DNA of 64,000 nucleotides from Pseudomonas phenolilytica (GCF_021432765.1 NZ_CP058908.1:1504001-1568000); one strand, 5' to 3'. Numbered from the stretch's first letter, positions 21,174 to 30,336 are shown. The notes: generated by a model not told the origin, from the letters alone. Translations and numbers: made by a program.

Positions 21174-21940
21174 GCGGCTGGCGCCTGCTGCTGACCCGGC
21201 CGGCCGAGGAATGCGCCGCGCTGGCGGCGACGCTGGCCGAGGCCGGAATCGACAGCGCCAGCCTGCCGCTGCTGGCGATCGAGCCGCTGCCGGAAACCGC
21301 TGAGCAGCGCGCAACCATTCTCGAACTGGATCGTTACTGCGCCGTGGTCGTGGTCAGCAAGCCGGCCGCGCGCCTGGCGCTGGAACTGCTCGACCGCTAC
21401 TGGCCGCAGCCGCCGTTCGGCCAGCGCTGGTTCAGCGTCGGCGCGGCGACCGGGGCGATCCTCGCGGACTACGGCCTGGACGTCAGCTGGCCGCAGACCG
21501 GCGACGACAGCGAAGCCCTGCTGGCGCTGCCGCAACTGGCTGAGGCGCTGGCGGTACCGGCGCCGAAGGTGCTTATCGTGCGCGGCGAGGGCGGGCGCGA
21601 GTTTTTCGCCGAGACCTTGCGCGCGCGCGGCGTGCAGGTCGACACGCTGGAGCTTTACCGCCGCTGCTTGCCTGAATATCCGCCGCATGCGCTGATGGAT
21701 CTGGTAGAGGCGCAGCGGCTCAATGGCCTGGTGATCAGCAGCGGCCAGGGGCTGCAGTCGCTGCATGCGCTGGCCGGCGCCGCCTGGCCCGATCTGCTTG
21801 AATTACCGTTGTTCGTACCCAGCCCCAGGGTCGCTGAGATGGCCCGGCAGCTGGGCGCCCGACGAATCGTGGATTGCCGTGGCGCTGCCGCCGCGGCCTT
21901 GCTGGCGGCCGTACGCAGCACACCGCGGCCTGCCTTCTGA
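21170..21940 (+). CDS. hemD: Uroporphyrinogen-III synthase
   Basis: HemD cyclises and inverts hydroxymethylbilane to uroporphyrinogen III. The 256-residue protein is a weakly conserved but recognisable member: N-terminal [20 protein letters not shown], the middle [16 protein letters not shown], and [20 protein letters not shown]. It starts at GTG 21170 inside the last codons of hemC (GTGA overlap). Assignment rests on sequence features together with the hemC-hemD-hemX order. Confidence 0.93.
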   Translation: MSGWRLLLTRPAEECAALAATLAEAGIDSASLPLLAIEPLPETAEQRATILELDRYCAVVVVSKPAARLALELLDRYWPQPPFGQRWFSVGAATGAILADYGLDVSWPQTGDDSEALLALPQLAEALAVPAPKVLIVRGEGGREFFAETLRARGVQVDTLELYRRCLPEYPPHALMDLVEAQRLNGLVISSGQGLQSLHALAGAAWPDLLELPLFVPSPRVAEMARQLGARRIVDCRGAAAAALLAAVRSTPRPAF

Positions 21941-21956
21941 AGCAAAGGATGGAAAT

Positions 21957-23114
21957 GTGAGCGAAACAGACAAGAACGAGCCGCTGCAATCCCCGGCCAG
22001 CACGCCGGATCCCATCGCTAACGACGCCCGCAAGAATGCCGCGGCCAAACCTGTCCGTCAGGGCGGCGGCAAGGCGCTGCCTCTGCTGGCCCTGCTGTGC
22101 GGCGTCGCCGGTATCGCCGTGGCTGGCTACAGCGTCTGGCAGGTGCAGCAGTTCGCCGCTCGCGATGCACAGCAGGCGAAGGCGCTGCAGATCGCCGACG
22201 CGCAGGCGCAGCGTCTGGCCGAGGCCGATCGGCAGCTGGCCAGCCGTCTGGCACCCTTGGAACAACTGCCATCGCCGGCCGCGCTGGACGAGCAGCGGCG
22301 TCTGCTCGCCGCCCTGCAGAGCGACCAGCAGCGTCTCTCCGGACGCGTCGAGCAGGTGCTCGGCGCCAGCCGCGAGGAGTGGCGGCTGGCTGAGGCCGAA
22401 CATCTGCTGCGCATGGCAATGCTGCGCCTGTCGGCCATGCAGGACGTGAAGAGCGCCGAGATGCTGGTGCACGAGGCCGACCTGATCCTGCAGAAACAGG
22501 ATGACCCGGCCGCGTACGCCACCCGGCAGAAACTGCTCGAAGGACTCGAAGGCCTGCGCAGCCTGCCGGATCTGGACCGCACCGGGCTGTTCCTGCAGCT
22601 TGGAGCCCTGCGCGGGCAGACCAGCCGGCTCAGCGCGCTGGCGCCGGAATTCATCAACGGTGAGGCGCTGCCGGGCGATGCGGTGCAAAGCCGCTGGCAA
22701 CGCTGGCTCGACGAGCTGATGCGCTACGTGCGCATCGACTTCGACGCCGGCACCAACGTCAAGCCGCTGCTCGCCGGCCAGAGCCTGGCGCAAGTGCAGC
22801 TGGCGCTGTCGCTGGCCATCGAGCAGGCGCAGTGGGCGGTGCTCAACGGCAATACCGAGGTTTACCAGCAGTCGCTGGAGCAGGCGCGCAGCATGCTGCA
22901 GGACCACTTCAGCGAGGACAACGGCGACGCCCGCGGGCTGCGCCAGCGCATCGAGGCGCTCGCTGGACGGCAGGTTGCGGTGACGCTGCCTGACCTGGCT
23001 CCGGCCCTCAAGGCGTTGCAGGTCTACGTGCAGAAGCGTGAAACCCAGGACGGCAGCGAGCCGGCACCGGCGCAGCCGGCGGCCGAGGCGGAGCAGGAGG
23101 CACAGCGCACATGA
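21957..23114 (+). CDS. hemX: HemX-type membrane protein (uroporphyrinogen III methylase-like)
   Basis: The 385-residue protein has a cytoplasmic Pro/Ala-rich N terminus, one membrane segment at about 41-60 (LPLLALLCGVAGIAVAGYSV), a long coiled coil (about 65-140), and a periplasmic domain with EEWRLAEAEHLLRMAMLRL. This is the HemX fold; despite the old name, methylase activity is doubtful and the role is unclear. ATG 21955 is followed at once by a stop, so translation must start at GTG 21957, with GGA just upstream. It overlaps hemY by four bases. Confidence 0.92.
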   Translation: MSETDKNEPLQSPASTPDPIANDARKNAAAKPVRQGGGKALPLLALLCGVAGIAVAGYSVWQVQQFAARDAQQAKALQIADAQAQRLAEADRQLASRLAPLEQLPSPAALDEQRRLLAALQSDQQRLSGRVEQVLGASREEWRLAEAEHLLRMAMLRLSAMQDVKSAEMLVHEADLILQKQDDPAAYATRQKLLEGLEGLRSLPDLDRTGLFLQLGALRGQTSRLSALAPEFINGEALPGDAVQSRWQRWLDELMRYVRIDFDAGTNVKPLLAGQSLAQVQLALSLAIEQAQWAVLNGNTEVYQQSLEQARSMLQDHFSEDNGDARGLRQRIEALAGRQVAVTLPDLAPALKALQVYVQKRETQDGSEPAPAQPAAEAEQEAQRT

Positions 23115-24331
23115 AACGTCTGGCCCTCGTTCTCATTCTGATCCTGGCGATCGTCGGTTTTCTCGGCTGGGCCATCAGCCAGAGCGCCGGTTACGTGCTG
23201 ATCACCTACGATCGCTTCCGCTACGAATCCAGTTTCTGGGTTTTCCTGGGACTGATTGCCGCCTTCTGGCTGCTTGCGGTACTGCTGCACCGCCTGCTGG
23301 GGGTGCTGCAGCTTTCCGGCGCGCTGGTCAACCCGTGGTCGCGGCGGCATCGCGCGCGGCGCGTCGAGAACGCTTCGCGGCGTGGCATGCGTGAGTTGGC
23401 CGAAGGGCAATGGCAGCATGCCCTCGGGCACCTGCGTACCGCCGCCGAGCACGACCGTCAGCCGCTGGTGCATTACCTGGGCGCGGCCCGCGCGGCCAAC
23501 GAACTGGGCGAACATGAGCAGAGCGACGAATTGCTGCGTCAGGCACGGGAACGTGAACCGCAGGCCGCGCTGGCCATCGGCCTGGCGCAGGCACAGCTGC
23601 AGATCGCGCGCGGCCAGTACGCCGAAGCACGGGCGACGCTGAGCGCGCTGCACGACGAACATCCGCGCCATCCCTATCTGCTGGTGCAGTTGCAGCAGCT
23701 CTATGTGCAGTTGGAGGACTGGCCCGCGCTGTGCCGGCTGCTGCCGGATCTGCGCAAGCAGCGCGTGCTGCCGGTGGCGCGTCTGGACGAGCTGGAGCGG
23801 TTGGCCTGGACCGCCGCTGTCGAGCAGGTCGCGAGCGCCGAAGCCGGCACGGCGGAGGAGGCGCGCCAGGCGCTCGAACAGCGCTGGCAGTCGGTACCCG
23901 CTGCGTTGCGTCACGAACCCCTGCTGGTGCGTGCCTACGCCGACGGCCTGAGCCGGCTCGGCGCCGAGGCGAAGGCCGAGGAAGTGCTGTACGCCGCGCT
24001 CAAGCGTCAGTTCGATGATCGCCTGGTCGAGCGCTACGGCTGCGTTCAGGGGCGCGATTCGGCTCGTCAGCTGGCACATGCCGAAGGCTGGCTCAAGGCG
24101 CACCCGGACAACGCCGCGCTATTGCTGGCGCTTGCCCGGCTGAGTTTGCGTAACGAGCTGTGGGGCAAGGCGCGCGATTATTTCGAGGCGAGTCTGCGCA
24201 TCGAGCATCGCCCGCAAACCTGCGCTGAGCTGGCGCGCCTGCTGGCCCAACTGGGTGATGCGCAGCGCAGCAACCAGCTGTTCCACGAGGGGCTCGGGCT
24301 GCTGGATCGTAACCTGCCGGCACCGCTCTGA
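23111..24331 (+). CDS. hemY: HemY-type TPR membrane protein
   Basis: The 406-residue protein has two N-terminal membrane segments (about 4-24 and 40-62) and a C-terminal helical tetratricopeptide-repeat region. The HemY N-terminal domain (VLITYDRFRYESSFWVFLGL) identifies it. HemX/HemY-type proteins accompany hemCD in gammaproteobacteria, with a proposed role in heme synthesis or delivery; this is a different protein from the Gram-positive protoporphyrinogen oxidase HemY. It is the last gene of hemCDXY and is followed by two hairpins. Confidence 0.93.
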   Translation: MKRLALVLILILAIVGFLGWAISQSAGYVLITYDRFRYESSFWVFLGLIAAFWLLAVLLHRLLGVLQLSGALVNPWSRRHRARRVENASRRGMRELAEGQWQHALGHLRTAAEHDRQPLVHYLGAARAANELGEHEQSDELLRQAREREPQAALAIGLAQAQLQIARGQYAEARATLSALHDEHPRHPYLLVQLQQLYVQLEDWPALCRLLPDLRKQRVLPVARLDELERLAWTAAVEQVASAEAGTAEEARQALEQRWQSVPAALRHEPLLVRAYADGLSRLGAEAKAEEVLYAALKRQFDDRLVERYGCVQGRDSARQLAHAEGWLKAHPDNAALLLALARLSLRNELWGKARDYFEASLRIEHRPQTCAELARLLAQLGDAQRSNQLFHEGLGLLDRNLPAPL

Positions 24332-24337
24332 CAGTGA

Positions 24338-24410
24338 GCGACGCCCGCCGTCGCGCGGGTGTCGCCGTTCGCAAGCCAGGCGGCGGCCGCTTGTAAGCGG
24401 TCGCCGCTTT
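24338..24410 (+). terminator. Two consecutive hairpins after hemY
   Basis: The first hairpin has arms GCGACGCCCGC (24338-24348) and GCGGGTGTCGC (24355-24365), with one G-U pair. The second has arms GCGGCGGCCGCTT (24380-24392) and AAGCGGTCGCCGC (24395-24407), also with one G-U pair, followed by TTT. They likely end the hemCDXY transcript before dsbB. Confidence 0.7.
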
Positions 24411-24449
24411 CCTCTACCGTAGCGGGCTTTTCCTGCTTGCGGAGCTCCC

Positions 24450-24941
24450 ATGAACCTGGCCAGCCCACGTTCGCTTTTCCTTCTCGCCTTCCTTGCCTGC
24501 GTCGCGATGATGGGGGCTGCGCTGTATCTGGAGCATGTGGTCGGCCTGGCGCCTTGCCCGCTGTGCATCGTGCAGCGTATCTGTGTGATCGGCTTCGGCG
24601 TGGTCTGTCTGATCGCCGCGCTGCATGATCCGGCACTGACCGGCCGGCGCCTGTATGCCGCGTTCGCGTTGCTGTTCGCGGTGGCCGGAGGCGCCACGGC
24701 GATCCGCCAGATCTGGCTGCAGAGCGTGCCGGCCGAAGAGCTGCCGAGCTGTCTGCCGAGTCTGGAATACATGATGGAGGCGCTGCCCTTCCAGGAAATC
24801 GCCCGTCTGGTGCTGCACGGCACCGCCGAGTGCGCAGAGGTCAGCTGGACCCTGCTGGGCATGAGCATTCCCGAGTGGACGCTGCTGGCGTTCATCGCCA
24901 TGGCAGCGTTCTGCGGCTGGCAGATGCTGCGTCGCGGCTGA
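24450..24941 (+). CDS. dsbB: Disulfide bond formation protein B
   Basis: The 163-residue protein has four membrane segments and the two periplasmic cysteine pairs of DsbB: Cys36/Cys39 in APCPLCIVQR and Cys101/Cys128 in the second loop. DsbB reoxidises DsbA and passes electrons to quinone. P. aeruginosa has two copies, and the one at this locus is called DsbH/DsbB2. GGAG lies just upstream of the ATG. It is flanked by hemY and algQ on the same strand but is probably its own unit. Confidence 0.93.
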   Translation: MNLASPRSLFLLAFLACVAMMGAALYLEHVVGLAPCPLCIVQRICVIGFGVVCLIAALHDPALTGRRLYAAFALLFAVAGGATAIRQIWLQSVPAEELPSCLPSLEYMMEALPFQEIARLVLHGTAECAEVSWTLLGMSIPEWTLLAFIAMAAFCGWQMLRRG

Positions 24942-25230
24942 TCGTCGCGCTTCATCAGCGAACCTGCTTCCCGTTCGACGGTCAGTGAGAAAGCGCAGAT
25001 GATGGCTCGGGCACTGTAATTCCGGCGCTCACCGGCAGCCGGAATGCAGGGGACAGGCGGGCGGAAAAAACGCCGGCATTGCTTGAAGCCTGCTGCGCGG
25101 CAGCATAGTCTGCTCGTGCGGTGACGGAAATTCGCCGTTTGCACCGCCACTCACCCAAGGCCGATACCGAAAGACAAAAAAACGTCTCGGAAAGGCGAAA
25201 AAGTATTTCGATTAGGGAAGTGAGGTCATC
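24942..25230 (+). promoter_or_regulatory. Intergenic region upstream of algQ with candidate promoter
   Basis: No gene is visible. A sigma-70-like promoter TTGAAG (25083-25088) - 17 bases - TAGTCT (25106-25111) faces algQ, and the inverted repeat TGCTGC / GCAGCA (25091-25105) fills its spacer, a possible operator. A leader of about 110 bases follows, with short A-rich tracts. Confidence 0.4.
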
Positions 25231-25695
25231 ATGCTCGAGAGCTGTCGGAACGCCCAGGAACGCTGGGGTGGTGTGCATCTGCTGATCGACCGCTGGCTGC
25301 AGGAGCGTCATGCGCTGGTCGACGCATTCGACGGGCTGCATGTGGAAAGCGATTCCGCGACACGCCAGGCCCTGCAGAGATTCTGCCAACTGCTGGTTGA
25401 CTACGTGTCCGCCGGGCACTTCGAGATATACGAACAGCTGCTTGCCGAGGCCAAGGCCTTCGGCGACGCGCGCGGCATCGAATTGGCCAAGCAGATCTAC
25501 CCGCGCATCGAAGTCATCACCCAGGTGTCGCTCGCCTTCAACGATCGCTGCGAAAAGGGTGACTGCCTCGGCAGTCCTGGATTGGGTGACGAACTCCGAC
25601 AGCTGGGCCAGCTGTTGCATGAGCGCTTCGAGCTGGAAGACTGCCTGATCGAAGTGCTGCACACCGCGCACAAGCAGGTTGCCGTCACGGCCTGA
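25231..25695 (+). CDS. algQ: AlgQ/Rsd anti-sigma-70 factor
   Basis: The 154-residue helical protein belongs to the Rsd/AlgQ family. It starts [20 protein letters not shown] and contains the conserved region [20 protein letters not shown]. Rsd binds sigma-70 region 4 and frees RNA polymerase for alternative sigma factors; in P. aeruginosa AlgQ influences alginate, siderophore and virulence gene expression. An upstream GTGAGG may serve as the ribosome binding site. It is followed by algP, its usual partner. Confidence 0.95.
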   Translation: MLESCRNAQERWGGVHLLIDRWLQERHALVDAFDGLHVESDSATRQALQRFCQLLVDYVSAGHFEIYEQLLAEAKAFGDARGIELAKQIYPRIEVITQVSLAFNDRCEKGDCLGSPGLGDELRQLGQLLHERFELEDCLIEVLHTAHKQVAVTA

Positions 25696-25805
25696 GCCTC
25701 TGGATCACGTTCCGTTCACCGCGCCGGCGGGCCTGACAGGCCCTCTGGCGGGCGGCCTGGCGCGCGTCTAGTATGGCTGCATCGAACCCGCCAGGAGGCA
25801 CCTTC

Positions 25806-26510
25806 ATGCCCGCAAAGAAGAAGTCGATTAACACCCCGCTGCATCTGCTTGAGCAATTGGCGAACACCCTCGTCGACCACTTGGACAAGGCCTGCCAGCT
25901 GGCACTGCAGGATGCCGAAAGTACGCTGGGCAAGCTGGAGAAGCAGCGCGGCAAGACCCAGGAACGGTTGGCGAAGGCCCGTACGCGACTGGATGAAGCC
26001 GGTCGCGCTGGTCGCGCCAAAGCCCAGGGTAAGGCGCGCGCGCGCATCGACGAGCTGGAGGAGCTGATGGCGTTGCTGCAAGCGCGCCAGAGCGAGATGC
26101 TCGGTTACATTGCCGAACTCAAGCGCGACATCGCTCAGAGCCTGCATCTGGCGCAGGGCGTGCGTCAGGTGGGTGATTCCGCCGCGCAGGCGTTGCAGAC
26201 GCGCAGTTCATCTGCGGAGACGGCATCGAAGAGCGCCAGTGCGCCCAAGCCGGCAGCTCGCAGCAGTCGTGCCTCGGCTACCACCCCCAAGCCGGCCACC
26301 GCCGGGGCGCGTACGGCGAAGGCGCCGGCGAGCAAGCCTGCCGCCAAGGTCGAGCCGCAAGCGGCTACGCCGGCGGCCAAACCCGCGCGCAGCAGACCGG
26401 CCGCGAGCAAGCCGGTTGCCACGCCGAAGCCGGCTGCCAAGAAGCCGGTGGCGCGCAAACCGGCCAAGTCCAGCGGCGCCACCACTCAGGCGCCGCGCAG
26501 CGCCAGCTGA
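25806..26510 (+). CDS. algP: AlgP-like protein with histone H1-like tail
   Basis: The 234-residue protein has an N-terminal coiled-coil region (SINTPLHLLEQLANTLVDHL and onwards to about 115) and a C-terminal tail (about 130-234) rich in Lys, Pro, Ala and Ser with repeated KPAA/KPVA-type units. AlgP of P. aeruginosa (352 residues) has a much longer tail of KPAA repeats, resembles eukaryotic histone H1 and affects alginate gene expression. The short, irregular tail here is notable. ATG 25806 is preferred, with GGAGG nine bases before. Its last 25 bases overlap the convergent TIGR02444 gene. Confidence 0.9.
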   Translation: MPAKKKSINTPLHLLEQLANTLVDHLDKACQLALQDAESTLGKLEKQRGKTQERLAKARTRLDEAGRAGRAKAQGKARARIDELEELMALLQARQSEMLGYIAELKRDIAQSLHLAQGVRQVGDSAAQALQTRSSSAETASKSASAPKPAARSSRASATTPKPATAGARTAKAPASKPAAKVEPQAATPAAKPARSRPAASKPVATPKPAAKKPVARKPAKSSGATTQAPRSAS

Positions 26511-26965
26511 GTCCGCCGCGCCGCGTCGCGCAGCACCGCCAAGGCTGCGCGACTGCTTTCGCTGTTCACGGGCAGCAGCGCTTCCAGCCAATGCGCCTGC
26601 TCAGCGCTCGTCGGCCAGGTGTCACAGCAATGTTCCAGGCGTTCCAGCAGGACGCGTTCTCCTTGCAGTTCCAACGATTTGAGCTGTTCGCGTAGCCGAT
26701 TCAGCGCCGCATCCTGCTGCGCGGCCGCGCGCCATTGCTGACGCAGCTGGCGCAGAGAGTGGAGATGTTGCTGCAAGGGTGTGGCGATTGCCATGAGTTG
26801 TCCCAGGCGCACTGGATCGGATGCGCTGCCGCGCACCTCCAGCCAGGCGCCACACAACAGCAGGCAGACGTCGGCACCTTGCGCTTGCAGTTCCAGACAG
26901 GCGGACTCCACGCCGGGTCGGGCATAGCAGGCGAGAGCGAAAGACCAGAGATCGGCGGTAGGCAT
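26486..26965 (-). CDS. TIGR02444 family protein
   Basis: The 159-residue protein starts MPTADLWSFALACYARPGVE and contains ACLELQAQGADVCLLLCGAW, the family hallmark for TIGR02444. It looks soluble and helical. The function is unknown; homologues sit next to algP and the ABC-F gene in Pseudomonas. It is convergent with algP (25-base overlap at the 3' ends) and divergent from the ABC-F gene, leaving only 65 bases for both promoters. Confidence 0.85.
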   Translation of the reverse strand: MPTADLWSFALACYARPGVESACLELQAQGADVCLLLCGAWLEVRGSASDPVRLGQLMAIATPLQQHLHSLRQLRQQWRAAAQQDAALNRLREQLKSLELQGERVLLERLEHCCDTWPTSAEQAHWLEALLPVNSESSRAALAVLRDAARRTQLALRGA

Positions 26966-27030
26966 GGGCTCGGTTTTTTTTGTCGGCGCCCGACCGCATT
27001 TCGGGCGAGCTGATAAACTCCGCCGCCATT

Positions 27031-28941
27031 ATGATCCGACTTCAGAACCTCACTCTACAGCGCGGCCCCCAGCGTCTGCTGGAAGGCGTCGAGCTGACCC
27101 TGCATCCTGGCCAGAAGACCGGTCTGGTGGGCGCCAACGGTGCCGGCAAATCCACCCTGTTCGCGTTGCTGCGCGGCGAGCTGGTGCCGGACGGCGGCGA
27201 CTGCCAGCTGCCGCCGGACTGGCGCATCGCCCATATGCGTCAGGAAATCGAGACGCTCGATCGGCTGGCGGTGGATTATGTGCTCGATGGCGACGTCGAG
27301 TTGCGGCGCATCCAGCGTGATCTGGCCGTGGCCGAGCAGGCGCACGACGGCAACGCGCTGGCGCGCCTGCACACCGAGCTGGACAACGCCGACGGCTACA
27401 GCGCCGATGCGCGCGCGCGCAAGCTGCTCGCCGGACTGGGCTTTTCCCACGCGCAGATGGCCCTGCCGGTCGGCAGCTTCTCCGGTGGCTGGCGCATGCG
27501 CCTGAACCTGGCGCAGGCGCTGATGTGTCCGTCCGAGCTGCTGCTGCTGGACGAACCGACCAACCACCTCGATCTCGATGCGATCCTCTGGCTGGAGGAC
27601 TGGCTGAAGAACTATCCGGGCACGCTGCTGCTGATTTCCCACGACCGCGATTTCCTCGATGCGGTGGTCGATCACGTCATTCATCTCGAACAGCGTACGC
27701 TGACGCTCTATCGCGGCGGCTACTCGGCCTTCGAGCGCACCCGTGCCGAGCGCCTGGCGCAACAGCAGCAGGCGTACGAGAAACAGCAGGCGCAGCGCGC
27801 GCACATGGAGAGCTTCATCCGTCGCTTCAAGGCAAAGGCGACCAAGGCACGTCAGGCGCAGAGCCGGATCAAGGCGCTGGAGCGCCTCGAGGAGTTGGCG
27901 CCGGCCCATGTCGATTCGCCGTTCGATTTCAGCTTTCGCGAGGCCGACAAGGTGTCAAGCCCGCTGCTCGATCTGGCTGAAGGCCGGCTCGGCTACGGCG
28001 ACAAGACCGTGCTGGACAAGGTCAAGCTGCAGCTGGTGCCCGGTGCACGGATCGGCCTGCTGGGACCGAACGGTGCGGGCAAGTCGACGCTGATCAAGAC
28101 CCTGGCCAACGAGCTCAGCCCGATCGCCGGCCGCCTGCAGCGCGGCGAGAATCTGGTGATCGGCTATTTCGCCCAGCATCAGCTGGATGCGCTCGACCCC
28201 AAGGCCAGCCCGCTGTTGCATCTGCAGCGCATCGCACCCGGCGAGCGCGAGCAGACCCTGCGCGACTTCCTCGGTGGATTCGATTTTCGTGGCGAGCGCT
28301 GTGATGAGCCGGTGCTGAATTTTTCCGGCGGCGAGAAGGCACGACTGGCGCTGGCACTGATCGCCTGGGGCAAGCCGAACCTGCTGCTGCTCGACGAACC
28401 GACCAACCATCTCGATCTGGAAATGCGCCTGGCGCTGACCCTGGCTCTGCAGGAGTTCGAAGGCGCGGTGCTGGTGGTTTCCCACGACCGCCATCTGCTC
28501 AAGAGCACCACCGACGAGTTTCTGCTGGTGGCTGACGGTCAGGTACAGTCCTTCGATGGCGATCTGGAGGATTACGCACGCTGGCTGGTGGATTACCGCG
28601 CGCGCCAGCAGCCCACGACGGTCAACGACGGCGCGCCGGATAAGACCGACCGCCGCGCCCAGCGCCAGGCCGCCGCTGCGCTGCGCCAGCAGCTGGCACC
28701 GCACAAGCGGCACGCCGACAAGCTGGAGAAGGACCTTGGCGGCGTGCACGAGAAGCTGGCCGAGCTGGAAGATCGACTCGGCGACCCGGCGCTCTACGAG
28801 GCGGCGCGCAAGGACGAGCTGCGCGAGCTGCTGGCGCGTCAGGCTGAGCTGAAGGTGCGCGAAGGCGAACTGGAGGAGGCCTGGCTGGAAGCGCTGGAAA
28901 CCCTCGAGCGCCTGCAGGCGCAGCTGGAGGCAAGCGCATGA
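27031..28941 (+). CDS. ABC-F ATPase, YheS-type
   Basis: The 636-residue soluble protein has two ATP-binding domains in one chain and no membrane segments: Walker A GANGAGKST near 34-42 and GPNGAGKST in the second half, signature motifs FSGGWRMRLNLAQAL and FSGGEKARLALALI, and Walker B LLLLDEPTNHLDLDA and LLLLDEPTNHLDLEM. The linker between domains and the C-terminal coiled coil (about 560-636) follow the YheS subgroup, equal in length to E. coli YheS. ABC-F proteins act on the ribosome and can relieve stalling. The start at ATG 27031 gives MIRLQNLTLQRG. It overlaps the next gene by four bases. Confidence 0.93.
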   Translation: MIRLQNLTLQRGPQRLLEGVELTLHPGQKTGLVGANGAGKSTLFALLRGELVPDGGDCQLPPDWRIAHMRQEIETLDRLAVDYVLDGDVELRRIQRDLAVAEQAHDGNALARLHTELDNADGYSADARARKLLAGLGFSHAQMALPVGSFSGGWRMRLNLAQALMCPSELLLLDEPTNHLDLDAILWLEDWLKNYPGTLLLISHDRDFLDAVVDHVIHLEQRTLTLYRGGYSAFERTRAERLAQQQQAYEKQQAQRAHMESFIRRFKAKATKARQAQSRIKALERLEELAPAHVDSPFDFSFREADKVSSPLLDLAEGRLGYGDKTVLDKVKLQLVPGARIGLLGPNGAGKSTLIKTLANELSPIAGRLQRGENLVIGYFAQHQLDALDPKASPLLHLQRIAPGEREQTLRDFLGGFDFRGERCDEPVLNFSGGEKARLALALIAWGKPNLLLLDEPTNHLDLEMRLALTLALQEFEGAVLVVSHDRHLLKSTTDEFLLVADGQVQSFDGDLEDYARWLVDYRARQQPTTVNDGAPDKTDRRAQRQAAAALRQQLAPHKRHADKLEKDLGGVHEKLAELEDRLGDPALYEAARKDELRELLARQAELKVREGELEEAWLEALETLERLQAQLEASA

Positions 28942-29522
28942 ACGAGCGCCTGCTGACCCTCTTCGGCCCGTGGCGCGAACCGCTGCTGCTTGGCCTGCAG
29001 GTGCTGTTGATCCTGCTGGTGGCCTACGTGCTGCAGCGCCTGGTGGCGCGCGGTCTGACCCGCCTGGGCAGTCGCTATCCGCTACCGCCGGAGTTGCTGC
29101 TGCCGGTGCGTGGCGGCATCCGCTGGTTCATCATGGGTGGTGCGCTGATCATGGTTCTGGAGCGCCTCGGCGTATCCGCTACCGTACTGTGGACGGCGAT
29201 TTCCGGCTTCGTCGCGGTGGCGGCCGTGGCCTTCTTCGCGATCTGGAGCGTGCTGTCCAACCTGCTCTGCGCGGTGCTGATTCTTACCGTCGGGCCGTTT
29301 CGGCTTGGTGATGTGGTGGAGATCGTCGAGGCGTTCGACAAGCCCATCGTCAAAGGCCGCGTGATCGATATCAATCTGCTCTACACCACCCTCGAGGAGA
29401 GCGCCGAAAGTGTAACCGGTGCCATCGTTCAGGTGCCCAACAGCTTGTTTTTCCAGAAAGCCGTGCGCCGCTGGCGCGGCAGCGAACTGCAGTTCACCCC
29501 ACAACCCCCCAACGAGAAGTAA
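28938..29522 (+). CDS. Small MscS-family mechanosensitive channel
   Basis: The 194-residue protein is shorter than E. coli MscS (286 residues). It keeps an N-terminal membrane helix (LLLGLQVLLILLVAYVLQRL), a second near residues 58-76, the pore helix region SGFVAVAAVAFFAIWSVLSN, and the start of the beta domain (ILTVGPFRLGDVVEIVE through SLFFQKAVRRW). It lacks the C-terminal alpha/beta domain that normally follows. This may still form a pore, as short MscS homologues are common. Its ATGA overlap with the ABC-F gene indicates coupled translation. The TerC gene begins six bases later. Confidence 0.88.
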   Translation: MNERLLTLFGPWREPLLLGLQVLLILLVAYVLQRLVARGLTRLGSRYPLPPELLLPVRGGIRWFIMGGALIMVLERLGVSATVLWTAISGFVAVAAVAFFAIWSVLSNLLCAVLILTVGPFRLGDVVEIVEAFDKPIVKGRVIDINLLYTTLEESAESVTGAIVQVPNSLFFQKAVRRWRGSELQFTPQPPNEK

Positions 29523-29528
29523 ACCCTT

Positions 29529-30290
29529 ATGGAATGGCTGAGCAACCCGGAAATCTGGGTCGCATTTCTAACCCTGACCGCCCTGGAAATCGTCCTCGGC
29601 ATCGACAACATCATCTTTATCTCGATCCTCGTCAGCCGGCTGCCCAAGGCGCAGCAACCGAAGGCGCGCTTCTTCGGTCTGGCGCTGGCGATGGGTACGC
29701 GGATCTTGCTGCTATTGTCGATTGCGTGGGTCATGCGCCTGACCGACGACCTGTTCACCGTCTGGGAGCAGGGCGTCTCCGGACGCGACCTGATCCTGTT
29801 CTTCGGCGGTCTGTTCCTGTTGTTCAAGAGCACCATGGAAATCTGGCACAGCGTCGAAGGTGAGGAAGAAGAACAGCACGGTGCCGGCGGCGCGGTGAAG
29901 GCCGGCTTCCTTGGCATCATCCTGCAGATTGCGGTGATCGATATCGTCTTCTCGCTGGACTCGGTGATCACTGCGGTGGGCCTGGTGCAGAACGTGCCGG
30001 TGATGGTCGCGGCCATCGTCATCGCGGTGCTGGTCATGATGATGTCGGCAGGCACCATCAGCGATTTCATCGAGAAGCACCCGACCCTGAAGATCCTGGC
30101 GCTGTCGTTCCTCATCGTGGTCGGCACCCTGCTGATTGCCGAAGCCTTCGGTGTGCATGTACCCAAGGGCTATGTCTACTTTGCGATGGCCTTCTCGCTG
30201 GGCGTCGAAGCGCTGAACATCCGTATGCGCAAGGCGATGGGACGCAAGCTCAAGGAGCCGGTGAAGCTGGGCAAGGACGTGCCGGACTGA
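29529..30290 (+). CDS. TerC family integral membrane protein
   Basis: This 253-residue protein has seven to eight membrane segments and the TerC-family motifs TALEIVLGIDNIIFISIL and VIDIVFSLDSVITAVGLV, each with a conserved acidic residue in a membrane helix. TerC-type proteins export manganese or other metals and may supply metals to exported enzymes. No yybP-ykoY type riboswitch can fit in the six bases between this gene and the MscS gene. It is probably in one operon with the ABC-F and MscS genes. Confidence 0.93.
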   Translation: MEWLSNPEIWVAFLTLTALEIVLGIDNIIFISILVSRLPKAQQPKARFFGLALAMGTRILLLLSIAWVMRLTDDLFTVWEQGVSGRDLILFFGGLFLLFKSTMEIWHSVEGEEEEQHGAGGAVKAGFLGIILQIAVIDIVFSLDSVITAVGLVQNVPVMVAAIVIAVLVMMMSAGTISDFIEKHPTLKILALSFLIVVGTLLIAEAFGVHVPKGYVYFAMAFSLGVEALNIRMRKAMGRKLKEPVKLGKDVPD

Positions 30291-30336
30291 TCGCCGGCCT
30301 CGCAGCGCCCGACCTTCGTTCACCAGGAGATGGAAC

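Noticed and set aside
29523..29528. Manganese riboswitch (yybP-ykoY) before the TerC gene
   Set aside because: Only six bases separate the TerC start from the previous stop, leaving no room for a riboswitch.
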